Assembly: GCA_021324015.1 (NCBI GenBank)
Contig: JAJPJX010000121.1
Location: 1 to 64,000 of the forward strand
Source of the DNA: Solibacteraceae bacterium
GTDB taxonomy: Bacteria > Acidobacteriota > Terriglobia > Bryobacterales > Bryobacteraceae
Length of the DNA: 64,000 nt
Direction: 5' to 3'
In this document: positions 53,201-61,296 of the stretch, one piece after another
Numbering within the stretch: position 1 is the first letter of the stretch
Layout: each line of letters opens with the position of its first letter
The notes under the pieces: generated by a model
Databases searched by the model: none
Told to the model about the DNA's origin: nothing
Seen by the model: only the letters and a program-made list of their open reading frames with translations
Made by a program: the position numbers and the translations under genes

Positions 53201-54591
53201 TCCCTGGTGGCGCGACGTTCCGGATTGCCCTGTGCGCCATCGACTCGAACGGCCTTCCGTCCACGCCCTCGCGGATTGCCATTGTCCAGACGCCGGCCGG
53301 CGCCAATACGAACCAGATCACGCTCTCGAACATCACGTGGCCTTCCGTGGCTGGCCTGGCGCGGTACGCCGTCTTTATCGCGACACAGGACGACCTGATC
53401 TGCTGGCAGCAGGGTGATGTGCTCACTGCCGGCACGGGCAACACCTATACGCCCACCTCGATCACGATCAACGGGCCTCTGGCGCGATCCACATGGGCGT
53501 TGCCCTCGCCTTATGTCTCGAAGATCCGGATCAAGGCGAAGCACCTCATCCATGGTGGGATCGTCGGCGTGAACGTGGACAACGTGACCGCCAGCACCAT
53601 CGTTTGCAACGAGCTGATCAACCCGAACACGACCTTCAGCCCGGTGGGACGGATCGTATCGGTCATCGGACGGCCCGAGAGCAGCACGCCATTTGTGAGC
53701 TTTACGATTACCGGGTACGACAAGACGACCGGGACGCTTACGGTGACACCCTCGCCGACGACCACGGGCCATCCCGAATTGTCGGTCCAGAAGAACGACA
53801 CCATCGTCATCCGTTTCAAGGCCGATGCCGCTAATACCAGCAACCCGACGCAGATCACCGACTCCGGCTGCCAGAACATGGTCTATGCGGACGGCATGAC
53901 GCCGGGCGCCGAGGTCGGCAACATCCTGCGCGTGATCGCCGGGACCGGGCGCGGCCAGCTCCGCAAGATCACGGGCAACACCCAGACGCAGTTGTCCTGG
54001 GATCTGCCGTTGACGCTCGATACCACGTCGGTTTGGATCGTAGAGGCTCCGGCGTGGGATTACGTGGCCGACTCCACGGCCATCAGCAATGCCGATCCGT
54101 CGCACGCGGTTACGCTGAACGTGCCGACCGACAACTTCGTCGATCAGCCTCTTGTGATCGCGGGCTTCACCGTGGATTCCAACGGCAATGAGTCTCCGGA
54201 CGGCGACAACCCGATCCGCGAGGACTGGATTTATGGTGCCGAGGGAGAGGCCCAAGCAGGCTTCATTCTGCCGGTCGCCGGGGTTCTGGGCATCCAGTCC
54301 GATGCCGCGCCCGCATTCTATCTCAACAACGACTTCACGCCTGGCGCGATCAAGGCTTACGTGAAGTCCGCGCCGGTGGGCGCGGATCTGACGTTCTCGC
54401 TTTACGTTGGCACCGCGAGCGACCCGTGGATCACTTTGACGATCCCGGCAGGCCAGAAGTCGGTCGTGGCCACGTCCGACGTGATTGACGCGCTCGCGCC
54501 GATCCCGGCCAGCACGAACGTGCGCCTCGCGATCACCTCGGTTGGGACCACGTATCCCGGCACCGACCTCACGGTCTTTGTTTACGCCTGA
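50296..54591 (+). CDS. Tail tip protein, gpL-like plus gpJ-like fusion
   Basis: 1431 aa. Residues 1-140 resemble the preceding gene. Residues 200-390 resemble BR0599/gpL tip proteins, including cysteines in GVNCPYA, NSCDYYFD and CPGGCQAHG near 340-390 that could bind an Fe-S cluster. Residues 620-890 look like the gpJ hub. The end has Ig/FN3-like strands. Separate genes in lambda, here one chain. It ends one base into the fibre gene. Confidence 0.8.
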   Translation: MSDTIGRITVPSLALSTGGIGLQNTLVFPLASDFGYGFTQDRPVVVHRFGELDAKAEQRFAVGLGPRKFAFRRQHLSKRDRNSLVSFWEGLQGAWQAFTYNVPSPVQVSSPRASAETTTPTLVTWEYAPLSIQYLANACQTGFNFIEVPTSGPTYQVNSTCLRFPSSTLQTALLSQVQQIIPLIHIRVREAAVPDIWLSDRRCTLSDQASGAVKSAMGWPAMSQTYLPRVLGLGEPGSDTIISQDIKGTADNVQFTFGNADRVMTALANDTDLKFASIDLCLLHVNSNTVIQLWKGFIVSYTSDGSPQFTVRCSDGLYQITQMYPVRAISRQCWKMFRDGVNCPYATQGSGGDPNSCDYYFDSVFDPSQGTNPDGTYKCPGGCQAHGMTKYFGGHPAEPQGVVIKDNSTGLWGIGRSTVTATSIISDTIWGNALQEIWCNDDGDPGKAFWVNCMIAAGRDESDYYDALGIVGAGPIGSYTGMLVYTNADGYRYIIAPMLDGQTPQGFQVDGSLNVVKDQPTMGLREVTGNDPCDLTHDSFSLGDGTPQKWGPEMAAGTAFVEVRRTKASGVQPTTTDQHEMKVPISQGLAGWTWDQNGNRTLANGLTNPFWIAVNCFLRTLGLFGAGSASQLANIVLPSLYAGDGSGTAEIADNYVTPIVGTGLEKQFRFQGVLASQKPFRDWLVEVLACGLGYFTFEFGKLKLGCRINASAVEAFTLGNILFQSLRLEPIEAGFEKLVVSFADQAYQYQANTAEYCDKTHAAYYGRAGAPLSAPQHLVGCGTLSQALRLAAVRTREEIGGINATEWRNARNAYWQTTILALNTEVGQVVSMTHPDVPGGAGDFRILSWRLKKDWSIDITAKTVTPSMYDLTTGPKPQDVTPDPLPGMVYAIPLGPMWAPYQIQAPANDALFPGEWTFDCDQTYTTLADGSALASLAITGNLPVNEFSPTGAGGPVIGTISQSTTGGSLPGGATFRIALCAIDSNGLPSTPSRIAIVQTPAGANTNQITLSNITWPSVAGLARYAVFIATQDDLICWQQGDVLTAGTGNTYTPTSITINGPLARSTWALPSPYVSKIRIKAKHLIHGGIVGVNVDNVTASTIVCNELINPNTTFSPVGRIVSVIGRPESSTPFVSFTITGYDKTTGTLTVTPSPTTTGHPELSVQKNDTIVIRFKADAANTSNPTQITDSGCQNMVYADGMTPGAEVGNILRVIAGTGRGQLRKITGNTQTQLSWDLPLTLDTTSVWIVEAPAWDYVADSTAISNADPSHAVTLNVPTDNFVDQPLVIAGFTVDSNGNESPDGDNPIREDWIYGAEGEAQAGFILPVAGVLGIQSDAAPAFYLNNDFTPGAIKAYVKSAPVGADLTFSLYVGTASDPWITLTIPAGQKSVVATSDVIDALAPIPASTNVRLAITSVGTTYPGTDLTVFVYA

Positions 54592-54863
54592 TGGACCCCA
54601 TTTTTAAGTTCCAGCCTCACCGGACCATGCACCTCCAGGGCTTCGACGGCTTTGGTGCCGCCGCAGCGCTCTGGGGCGCCTCGGATACCGGCTTCAACCT
54701 CTCCGGCGTGTTCCGGGATCAGGCCGACTTCGCCGTCCTGGTGCTGTTCCAGAAGGACGATCCTTTCGGCCACCCGCGATTCTCTTACCTGCCGGATGGG
54801 AATATCACCGGCCTGAAGTTGGACTTCGATATCCAGTTCCAGGGCGTCCAAACGTTCGAGTAG
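54591..54863 (+). CDS. Tail fibre N-terminal part, ended by an in-frame TAG
   Basis: 90 aa ending FQGVQTFE. The same frame continues past the TAG with KRWPWIDWAYINAYDESG and on to 58469 without another stop. Start shares a base with the tip gene stop. This is the N-terminus of one interrupted or recoded fibre gene (54591-58469), not a free small protein. Confidence 0.65.
   Translation: MDPIFKFQPHRTMHLQGFDGFGAAAALWGASDTGFNLSGVFRDQADFAVLVLFQKDDPFGHPRFSYLPDGNITGLKLDFDIQFQGVQTFE
54861..54863 (+). other. In-frame amber codon within the fibre gene
   Basis: GAG TAG AAG. TAG is used as an ordinary terminator by many other genes of the prophage (for example at 37935, 39023, 39818, 40119), so amber is not reassigned. 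Nonsense mutation, readthrough or assembly error remain possible. Confidence 0.85.
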
Positions 54864-54998
54864 AAGCGCTGGCCGTGGATCGATTGGGCGTACATCAACG
54901 CCTATGACGAGAGCGGGAACCTGCTCCAGCACTCTCTCTCGGCTCTGGCGACCGGACCCTCCGGCCGCACCGGCGCGTCGGGCACGTTCACGCTCAAC

Positions 54999-57900
54999 GT
55001 GGGCACGCCGACCGCCACGGATCGCGTGACGCTGTGGTATCAGAACCGGGCCTTCGATTACACCGTTGGCTCCAACGGTGCAACCAGCTCCTGCGTGCAG
55101 GATATCTACTGGCAGTCCGTCGCGACGTCCTGCGAGCAGGATATGTGGTGGCAGAGCGTTAGCACGTCCACCGATCAGGCCATGTGGTGGCAGGGTGACC
55201 ACGAATCCTGCGTTCAGGCGATGTGGTGGCAGGGCAACGCGAATTACACCCACTACGTTCAGATCCAGACCCAATCGCACGGGTGGAACCACATCTATGG
55301 CGTCCAGGAGGACGGCCTCAACAGCGCACAGATCGCGCAGAACATCGCGGCGCAGATCAACTCGACCGACCCGTACTGCGCGGCCACGGTGGGCGGGGCG
55401 TATGGCAACGAGATTACCATCACGCTGAAGACACTCCTCCCGATCACGGATTGTGTTGTGTCGAGTTCCGATGGCAGCGCGTCGGCGACGCTCACGATGT
55501 ACGTCCATTGGGTGCAGATCGGATCGAACAAGTATCAAGTCGCGGAGGACGGCCTCAACAGCGCGCAGATCGCGACCGCCATCGCCGGGCAAATCAACTC
55601 CTCGGACCCGAACTGCACGGCCACGGTGACCGGGACGTACAACAACGAGATCATCGTCGCGCTCAAAAGTGGCGTCACCGGGCCGATCACGGTGTCCAGT
55701 TCCGATGGTTCCAGGCCAGCGACCCTCAGCGATTACGTGCATTGGGTCCAGATCGCCACGACCAAGTACTCCTGCGCGCAGGGCAGCCTCACCGCCGCGC
55801 AGATCGCCAGCAACATCGCGGGGCAGATCGCGTCCAGCGATCCCAACTGCACCGCCACGGCGTCGAGCAACGCGATCACCGTCTCTCTGCGGAGCGGTGT
55901 CGCCGGGCCAATCACGGTGTCGAGCTCGGACGGCTCCGGCTCGGCCACCTTGAGCACGTACACGCATTGGGTGCAGATCGGAACGGCGACGTACTCCTGT
56001 GCGCAGGGAAGCCTCACCGCGGCACAGATCGCCACGAACATCGCCAATCAAATCGCCACGTCCGATCCGAATTGCACGGCCACGGCGGGAGGCGCGCAGG
56101 GCAACGAGATTACGATCACCCTGCGCTCTGGCATCCAGGGTCCCATCAGCGTCTCCAGTTCGGACGGATCGGCCCCGGCCACGCTCACCGCATTCGATCC
56201 CTCCGTCGTGACCTCGGCGCTCGCCGCCCTGATCAACCAGACGGATTGGAGCCAGAACGGGCCGGTTGCGCTCACGGCGACCGCCTCGGGGAACCAGATC
56301 ACGATCACCGCAGAGCCCGGCGCGGACGGCAACGCGGTCACGTTCTACGAGCTGCACGCCAGCCAGAACCTGTACTTCTCGCCGTCCACCGTTCAACTTG
56401 CTGGCGGCTCCTCCGACAACGTGCGATGGCATGTGACCATCGACTTCGGTGCGCTGGGCTGGACAGACGTGACGAAGGTATGGCTCACGTTCGCGCCCGC
56501 CCTAGCCAACAGCGTGGCCTACACGCCGACCGAATGGAGCGTCAACGTCACCAACTGGACGGTCACCGATCCCAACGGCGTGCGCCCGCTCAAAGTCGCC
56601 GGGCCTGGCTCCCTGCGTCTGGAGGAGGATGACCCGTGGGTCAAGCAGGCCGGCTATTGGGAGGACCCGTCGCTCGTGACGCCCAAGGTATCGGCCTATT
56701 GGAGCAGAGGCCGCGCGATCCGGTCGGCGTATACCGCCTCCGAGACCCGGACGCTCACCATCGAGACGCATTGCCAGTACACCCACGACGTTTACGTGGG
56801 CACGTGGCTGGACACGAATTGCGGCATCATCCAGGCGACGCTCGACGGCGGCACGCCGGTCACGCTCGATTGCTATGGCTCCGGCATGCTCGCGCGGCGG
56901 CGCCTGTTCCAGAACGTGGCAGCCGGTCATCACAGCATCGTGATCTCGATGACCGGCAACAAGAACGCGAACAGCGGAGGGTGGTACTTCTATTTCGATT
57001 TCCTCGAATGCGCGGTTCTAACCGACGTGCCCGACGCGCCGGAGACGCGCACGGACGTTGGCCTGGCGACGGACTTCGACACGGACAACACATATAAGCT
57101 CTCGCCGCAACGGTTGATCTGGAATCTCCAGAAGCTCGGGCTGGTGGGTGAGATCGACCACTATGCCGGCGTGTTCTGGTGGAACCAGCGCAAGGCATCG
57201 GGCGGCAACTATCCGAGTGCGACGATCACGTTCAGCGGGGCTTGGCAGAATCAGGACACGATATGGGTTCATATTGGGAGCGGTGCCATCGGCAAGACCG
57301 TCTTCCCTGCGGACACTTCGGAGACCATCGCGGCGCACTTCGCGTATTTCATCAACGCGACCCTCGTCGGCGTGTGGGCCGAGGCGAACGGGGCGGTCCT
57401 CACGATCACATGCCGGAGCACCGGCGTCAACTGGCAGTACTCGCTCTCCGTGGACACGAGCACGGCGCACGGGACCGCGACGGTCAGTGGAAGCCTGAAC
57501 ACCGGCGCGGCCGATCCGACGTGGGTCATCGACCCTACCGCGAGCCAGCCCGTCAACCGGGCGTTCCGCGATTGGCATACGGATTACTTCTCGGCGCTCC
57601 GTGCGGCGGGTATCGGCGTGGTCGTGTCGTTCTCTCAGGAGTTGGTTAACCCGCCCGACGATCCGGCGCACGGCGCGGTGTGGATTCAGCGGTATCCGGA
57701 CGGGACTCCGGCAACCACGGACACCGGCTTCGCCAACCTGAAGAGCTCGATGTGCGCGTTCGGCACGGCGGTCCAGACGTACATGGCCTCCGTGTACGCG
57801 GAGATGGCGGGCCTGATGGCGGCGGCCGGCCTCCCGCCTCGGCTCCAGTTCGGTGAGGTGCTGTGGTGGTACATCGTAGGCGCGAGCGGGATGGGCTTCT

Positions 57901-58469
57901 ATGACGCCGACACCACGGCTGCCGCGCAGGGCTCCCTTGGTCGGGCGCTCCACACGTTCCTGACCGCCAACGACGACCCCAGCGTCAACGGGTACGTGGA
58001 CGCGAACTTCCTCCGCGCCCGGCTCGGCAATTACGTGGCGGCTGTTCAAGCGGCGGTGCTGGCGCAGGTCCCGGCGACGCTGTTCGAGATCCTCTGGCCC
58101 CTGGATGTGAACGATCCGATGCGGTGCCGCCTGCTGAATTACGTGAACCTGCCTCCGGCGTGGCAGGCGCGTGCTGGCTCCGGGTTCGACACGTTCCTGT
58201 GCGAGGGATTCCAGTACGGGGGGATCGATTTCAATCTCGATGAGGCGCAGACGTGCGCTTCGTACCCGTTCACGGTGCTCTCCTGGGACCGCGCGCACTG
58301 CCGGTATCTGGAGGGTTGGTTCAACCCCGCATGGCCGTGGGCGCGCGAGTTTCAGGCCGCGCAGCGAACGGCAGTCCCGCTGATCAAGTTCTGGGCTTAC
58401 GACCACCTGTGCTTGTTCGGATGGCCGTTGCCTCTGCCGAAGCAACCACCCGCTCCGGTGATTCTGTAA
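54999..58469 (+). CDS. Tail fibre main part with two repeat families and hydrolase-like C-terminus
   Basis: 1156 aa if read from GTG 54999; coding sense is continuous from 54864. Order: four 13-aa Trp-rich repeats (55089-55244), four repeats of about 75-85 aa (55251-56190), beta-rich linker, a jelly-roll-like segment (56650-57010), then about 420 residues with RDWHTDYFSALRAAGIGVVVSF and FGEVLWWYI that look like a TIM-barrel glycoside hydrolase. The latter would suit receptor or capsule binding and cleavage (inference). Confidence 0.75.
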   Translation: MGTPTATDRVTLWYQNRAFDYTVGSNGATSSCVQDIYWQSVATSCEQDMWWQSVSTSTDQAMWWQGDHESCVQAMWWQGNANYTHYVQIQTQSHGWNHIYGVQEDGLNSAQIAQNIAAQINSTDPYCAATVGGAYGNEITITLKTLLPITDCVVSSSDGSASATLTMYVHWVQIGSNKYQVAEDGLNSAQIATAIAGQINSSDPNCTATVTGTYNNEIIVALKSGVTGPITVSSSDGSRPATLSDYVHWVQIATTKYSCAQGSLTAAQIASNIAGQIASSDPNCTATASSNAITVSLRSGVAGPITVSSSDGSGSATLSTYTHWVQIGTATYSCAQGSLTAAQIATNIANQIATSDPNCTATAGGAQGNEITITLRSGIQGPISVSSSDGSAPATLTAFDPSVVTSALAALINQTDWSQNGPVALTATASGNQITITAEPGADGNAVTFYELHASQNLYFSPSTVQLAGGSSDNVRWHVTIDFGALGWTDVTKVWLTFAPALANSVAYTPTEWSVNVTNWTVTDPNGVRPLKVAGPGSLRLEEDDPWVKQAGYWEDPSLVTPKVSAYWSRGRAIRSAYTASETRTLTIETHCQYTHDVYVGTWLDTNCGIIQATLDGGTPVTLDCYGSGMLARRRLFQNVAAGHHSIVISMTGNKNANSGGWYFYFDFLECAVLTDVPDAPETRTDVGLATDFDTDNTYKLSPQRLIWNLQKLGLVGEIDHYAGVFWWNQRKASGGNYPSATITFSGAWQNQDTIWVHIGSGAIGKTVFPADTSETIAAHFAYFINATLVGVWAEANGAVLTITCRSTGVNWQYSLSVDTSTAHGTATVSGSLNTGAADPTWVIDPTASQPVNRAFRDWHTDYFSALRAAGIGVVVSFSQELVNPPDDPAHGAVWIQRYPDGTPATTDTGFANLKSSMCAFGTAVQTYMASVYAEMAGLMAAAGLPPRLQFGEVLWWYIVGASGMGFYDADTTAAAQGSLGRALHTFLTANDDPSVNGYVDANFLRARLGNYVAAVQAAVLAQVPATLFEILWPLDVNDPMRCRLLNYVNLPPAWQARAGSGFDTFLCEGFQYGGIDFNLDEAQTCASYPFTVLSWDRAHCRYLEGWFNPAWPWAREFQAAQRTAVPLIKFWAYDHLCLFGWPLPLPKQPPAPVIL
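55089..55244 (+). repeat. Four tandem 39-bp repeats (13-aa Trp-rich)
   Basis: Units read SCVQDIYWQSVAT, SCEQDMWWQSVST, STDQAMWWQGDHE and SCVQAMWWQGNAN. Period is exactly 39 bp with consensus S-C-x-Q-x-M-W-W-Q. Protein pattern is kept while DNA codons differ. Confidence 0.85.
55251..56190 (+). repeat. Four tandem domain repeats in the tail fibre
   Basis: Units begin at 55251, 55506, 55740 and 55965 with HYVQI or HWVQI and run through SAQIAxxIAxQI, SDPxCxATA and PITVSSSDGS. Unit lengths are 255, 234, 225 and 226 bp. Repeats 3 and 4 are closest (both have CAQGSLTAAQIA), which suggests recent duplication. Confidence 0.85.
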
Positions 58470-58491
58470 TCCACAACCAACGAGGTGCTTT

Positions 58492-58986
58492 ATGGAGGAC
58501 CGCGATTCGCGGCTTCAAGAAGTCGCGCGCATTGCCGTTCGGCTGCAAGCCGAAACCGGCTGTCCAGCGCAATTGATGATTGCGCAGTGGGCGGTCGAAT
58601 CTCAGTGGGGCGCCAAGCCCGTGGGCCAGCATAACTACTTCGGGATCAAGATGGCCCCGCGCCACACGATGTGCTGCACCGTGACCACGACCGAGGTTCT
58701 GGACGGCGAGCGCGTGAAGATGGACCTGGCGTTCGCCGATTACTCGTCGCTCGAGGAATCCTGCCGCGATTTCGCGTGGCTCATCACGCGGGGCGCACCG
58801 TATAAGGCGGCATGGCAGGCGTACCAGGCCACGCGCGACCTGCACGCGCTCATTACGGCGGTCGCCAAGACGTATGCCACGGACCCGCATTACGCCACGA
58901 CGGTGTCCCTGATCGCAAGCCAGGCGAACGTGGCGAACGCCATCGTTGCGGCGCGCCAGGAGGCGAACCATGCCGTCCTTGCTTAG
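58492..58986 (+). CDS. Endolysin, glucosaminidase domain
   Basis: 164 aa, single FlgJ/LytG-type glucosaminidase domain. Catalytic Glu in IAQWAVESQWG near residue 32, then QHNYFGIKM and FADYSSLEESCRDFAWLI. Cuts the glycan backbone of peptidoglycan at the end of infection. No signal peptide, so it needs a holin. Stop overlaps the next gene by 17 nt. Confidence 0.9.
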   Translation: MEDRDSRLQEVARIAVRLQAETGCPAQLMIAQWAVESQWGAKPVGQHNYFGIKMAPRHTMCCTVTTTEVLDGERVKMDLAFADYSSLEESCRDFAWLITRGAPYKAAWQAYQATRDLHALITAVAKTYATDPHYATTVSLIASQANVANAIVAARQEANHAVLA

Positions 58987-59674
58987 GCTCCGGCTGGCGC
59001 TGACGTGCGCGGTCTTGGCCGCCCTGGCCGGCCTGGCAGTACAGGCTACCCTCCTCGTTCACGCCGCGACGGGGGCCGCCCATGCGTTGCCGGGGGCGAT
59101 TACTGCCGAGGGCCAGGCCACGCGCGTGGCTCTTTTGGGCGAGATCGCGGTCACGCGCCACGAGCTGCTGGCCACCGTGAACTCCCAAGCCGGCGATGCC
59201 CAGGCGAAGGTGGATCGGGCATTGTCGATCCTGGACCGGCGCGTCGGCGACGCCCTGGCGCGTGTGGATGCGGCGATCACGACCACCAACACGGCTGTCG
59301 CTGCGGCCAATGCTCAATTGTCGAGCGCCAACGGCACGCTCGCCGGAATCCGTGAGGATCTGAAACCGGCGCTTCAGGAAACTCAAACCACCGTGAAGGA
59401 CCTGCGGGATTCCTGGGACGACCTGTATTGGGACGTGAAGGCATCGGTGGAATCGGCGACTGTGGCCGCGCGTGGCGTGGCCGAGGCTGCGGAAGCGACC
59501 GGCAAGGCGGCCCCGAAACTTGCGGATGCGGCTGTTCGGAACGGCGACAACATCGCGGGGATCACCGCCGATGTTCACACTGCCACGAGCGCCTTCGTCA
59601 AGCCGAAGTCCACGTGGCAGAAGATCAAGTCCGCGCTGTGGCTCGTGGCCTATGGCGCGGCGCATGCGCTGTAA
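58970..59674 (+). CDS. Membrane-anchored coiled-coil protein, candidate spanin
   Basis: 234 aa from ATG 58970 (AGGAGG ribosome site inside the endolysin gene). One N-terminal membrane helix (LALTCAVLAALAGLAVQATLL) followed by long heptad-type helices (DRALSILDRRVGDALARVDA, LKPALQETQTTVKDLRD). Location behind the endolysin suits an inner-membrane spanin (Rz-like), but a tail-associated role is possible. Confidence 0.55.
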   Translation: MPSLLRLRLALTCAVLAALAGLAVQATLLVHAATGAAHALPGAITAEGQATRVALLGEIAVTRHELLATVNSQAGDAQAKVDRALSILDRRVGDALARVDAAITTTNTAVAAANAQLSSANGTLAGIREDLKPALQETQTTVKDLRDSWDDLYWDVKASVESATVAARGVAEAAEATGKAAPKLADAAVRNGDNIAGITADVHTATSAFVKPKSTWQKIKSALWLVAYGAAHAL

Positions 59675-59695
59675 CGAAAGGAGCGTCACTCAACC

Positions 59696-60097
59696 ATGCC
59701 CGGCAAATCGCACGCCTACTCCGACGCCGTGCTCAACGTGCTCAACGGTAATGCTCTGTCCGGCGTGACGCCGTTCGTCGCCCTGTTCTCGGTCGCGCCC
59801 GGCGACGACGGGTCGCCGGGAACCGAACTCGCCGGCCACGGGTACGCTCGCCAAGGCATCACGTTCGGTGCGCCCGGACCGGCCTCTGGCAACGTGGAAC
59901 AGGTCGCCAACACCAACAATATCCAGTTCGGGCCTGCCTCCGGCGCCGACTGGCTCCAGGCGGTTGCGTTCGGCATCTTCGACGCGCAGACCAACGGCAA
60001 TCTCCTGTACTGGAACACGCTCGCGACGCCCAAGGTGGTGCAGCAGGGCGACTTTGGCCAGTTTGCGCCGGGCTCGCTCGTTGTCGAGGAGGACTAA
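59696..60097 (+). CDS. Phage tail fibre-like structural protein
   Basis: 133 aa. GVTPFVALFSVAPGDDG and GTELAGHGYARQGITFGAP match a common siphovirus fibre/virion protein pattern. GAAAGGAGCG ribosome site. Probably part of the fibre assembly. Confidence 0.7.
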   Translation: MPGKSHAYSDAVLNVLNGNALSGVTPFVALFSVAPGDDGSPGTELAGHGYARQGITFGAPGPASGNVEQVANTNNIQFGPASGADWLQAVAFGIFDAQTNGNLLYWNTLATPKVVQQGDFGQFAPGSLVVEED

Positions 60098-60101
60098 CCC
60101 C

Positions 60102-61274
60102 ATGCCCGATAACGTTTCGATTAGCCCCGGCCAGGGCGCGGTGATCGCGACCGACCAGGACCCGCAGACCGGTGCGCATTACCAGCGCGTGAAGTTGATG
60201 GATGGCACGGAGGGATCTCGCGACGCCATCCAGAGCGATGGGCAAGGCTCGCTCCAGACCTATGTCACCGAGGCCGACATCGAGGATCTGAAGACCGGCA
60301 ACGCGAACGTAAAGGTGGTCAACGGGCCGGATGAGGTGCTCCACGTCCGCATCGTTCACCAGGGGCGCTCCCAGTCTGGTAGTTGCGTCCCCGTAGTGCT
60401 GGCCAGCGATCACGACCCCGTGCCCATCGCCTCGGCCAACCTGCCGCTTCTGGGCGGCGCGCTGGGCGCCAACGGCGCGATCTGGGGTCCGATCCCTCTG
60501 GCGGGTGCCAACGGCCTGACGCTCCAGGTCTCCGGCACGTACAACCTCACGGTCATCTTCGAGGCGACGGTCGCCGATCCGGTGCTCGGCCCGTGGGTGA
60601 CCGTTGCTGGTTGCAGGACGACCAACGGCCAGCTTGACAGCAACCCTGCGATCAACGCGCTCAATCTGGCGTGGGACTTCATGCTCTCGGGCTTCGCGTA
60701 TTTCAGAGTGCGAGTGACCGTGTTCACGTCGGGGCTGGCGCAGTTGCAGGCGAGCCGATACACGAACGCCACGGAGCCCAGCCCCTCGGTCGTGGCGCAC
60801 GGCATGTCGGGCGGTAATCCCATCGCGCTGGGAGTGGATGCGAGCGGGCGTCCGACCATCCTTGGCCCGCTGACCATTGGGGCGGCCCTCGGGAGCACGT
60901 TGATGGTCCCGGTCGTCGGGGGCGATGGCACGTCCTCGGGCTTTGCGCGCCAGCCCACCGCCGCCATCGACGGCACTCCGCAGAACGGCCAGACGACCAA
61001 CCAGCCCACGTTCTTGCTGATCGGCGGTGTGGATGGCCTGCCGGTGGTCAGCCCCTCGTATGCCGCGCCCAACCCGAGCATGGTGGGCACGGCGCGCAAG
61101 CTCCTCACGGACTCGACCGGCGTCCTTCAGGTCGCCGACTCCGCAATCACCCTGCTTCGCCAGGAACTCCGTGAAACGAACGCTCTGTTGCTTTTGATCT
61201 TGCAGGCTCTCGCTGGCGGCGATGCCCTTGATATCAAGGGCGGCGTTATGCCCGCGCACCTGCCCATCCAGTAG
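60102..61274 (+). CDS. Phage structural protein, unknown
   Basis: 390 aa from ATG 60102, 4 nt after the previous stop; ribosome site AGGAGGA. N-terminal beta part, middle Ig-like part (LTLQVSGTYNLTVIFEATVADP), C-terminal helix (ITLLRQELRETNALLLLILQAL). Virion or fibre role assumed from neighbours. Confidence 0.6.
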   Translation: MPDNVSISPGQGAVIATDQDPQTGAHYQRVKLMDGTEGSRDAIQSDGQGSLQTYVTEADIEDLKTGNANVKVVNGPDEVLHVRIVHQGRSQSGSCVPVVLASDHDPVPIASANLPLLGGALGANGAIWGPIPLAGANGLTLQVSGTYNLTVIFEATVADPVLGPWVTVAGCRTTNGQLDSNPAINALNLAWDFMLSGFAYFRVRVTVFTSGLAQLQASRYTNATEPSPSVVAHGMSGGNPIALGVDASGRPTILGPLTIGAALGSTLMVPVVGGDGTSSGFARQPTAAIDGTPQNGQTTNQPTFLLIGGVDGLPVVSPSYAAPNPSMVGTARKLLTDSTGVLQVADSAITLLRQELRETNALLLLILQALAGGDALDIKGGVMPAHLPIQ

Positions 61275-61296
61275 TCACTCGAAAGGAGAACCAAGT

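Noticed and set aside
54861-54863. Amber reassignment across the prophage
   Set aside because: TAG ends many other phage genes at sensible places (37541, 37935, 39023, 39818, 40119, 62073).
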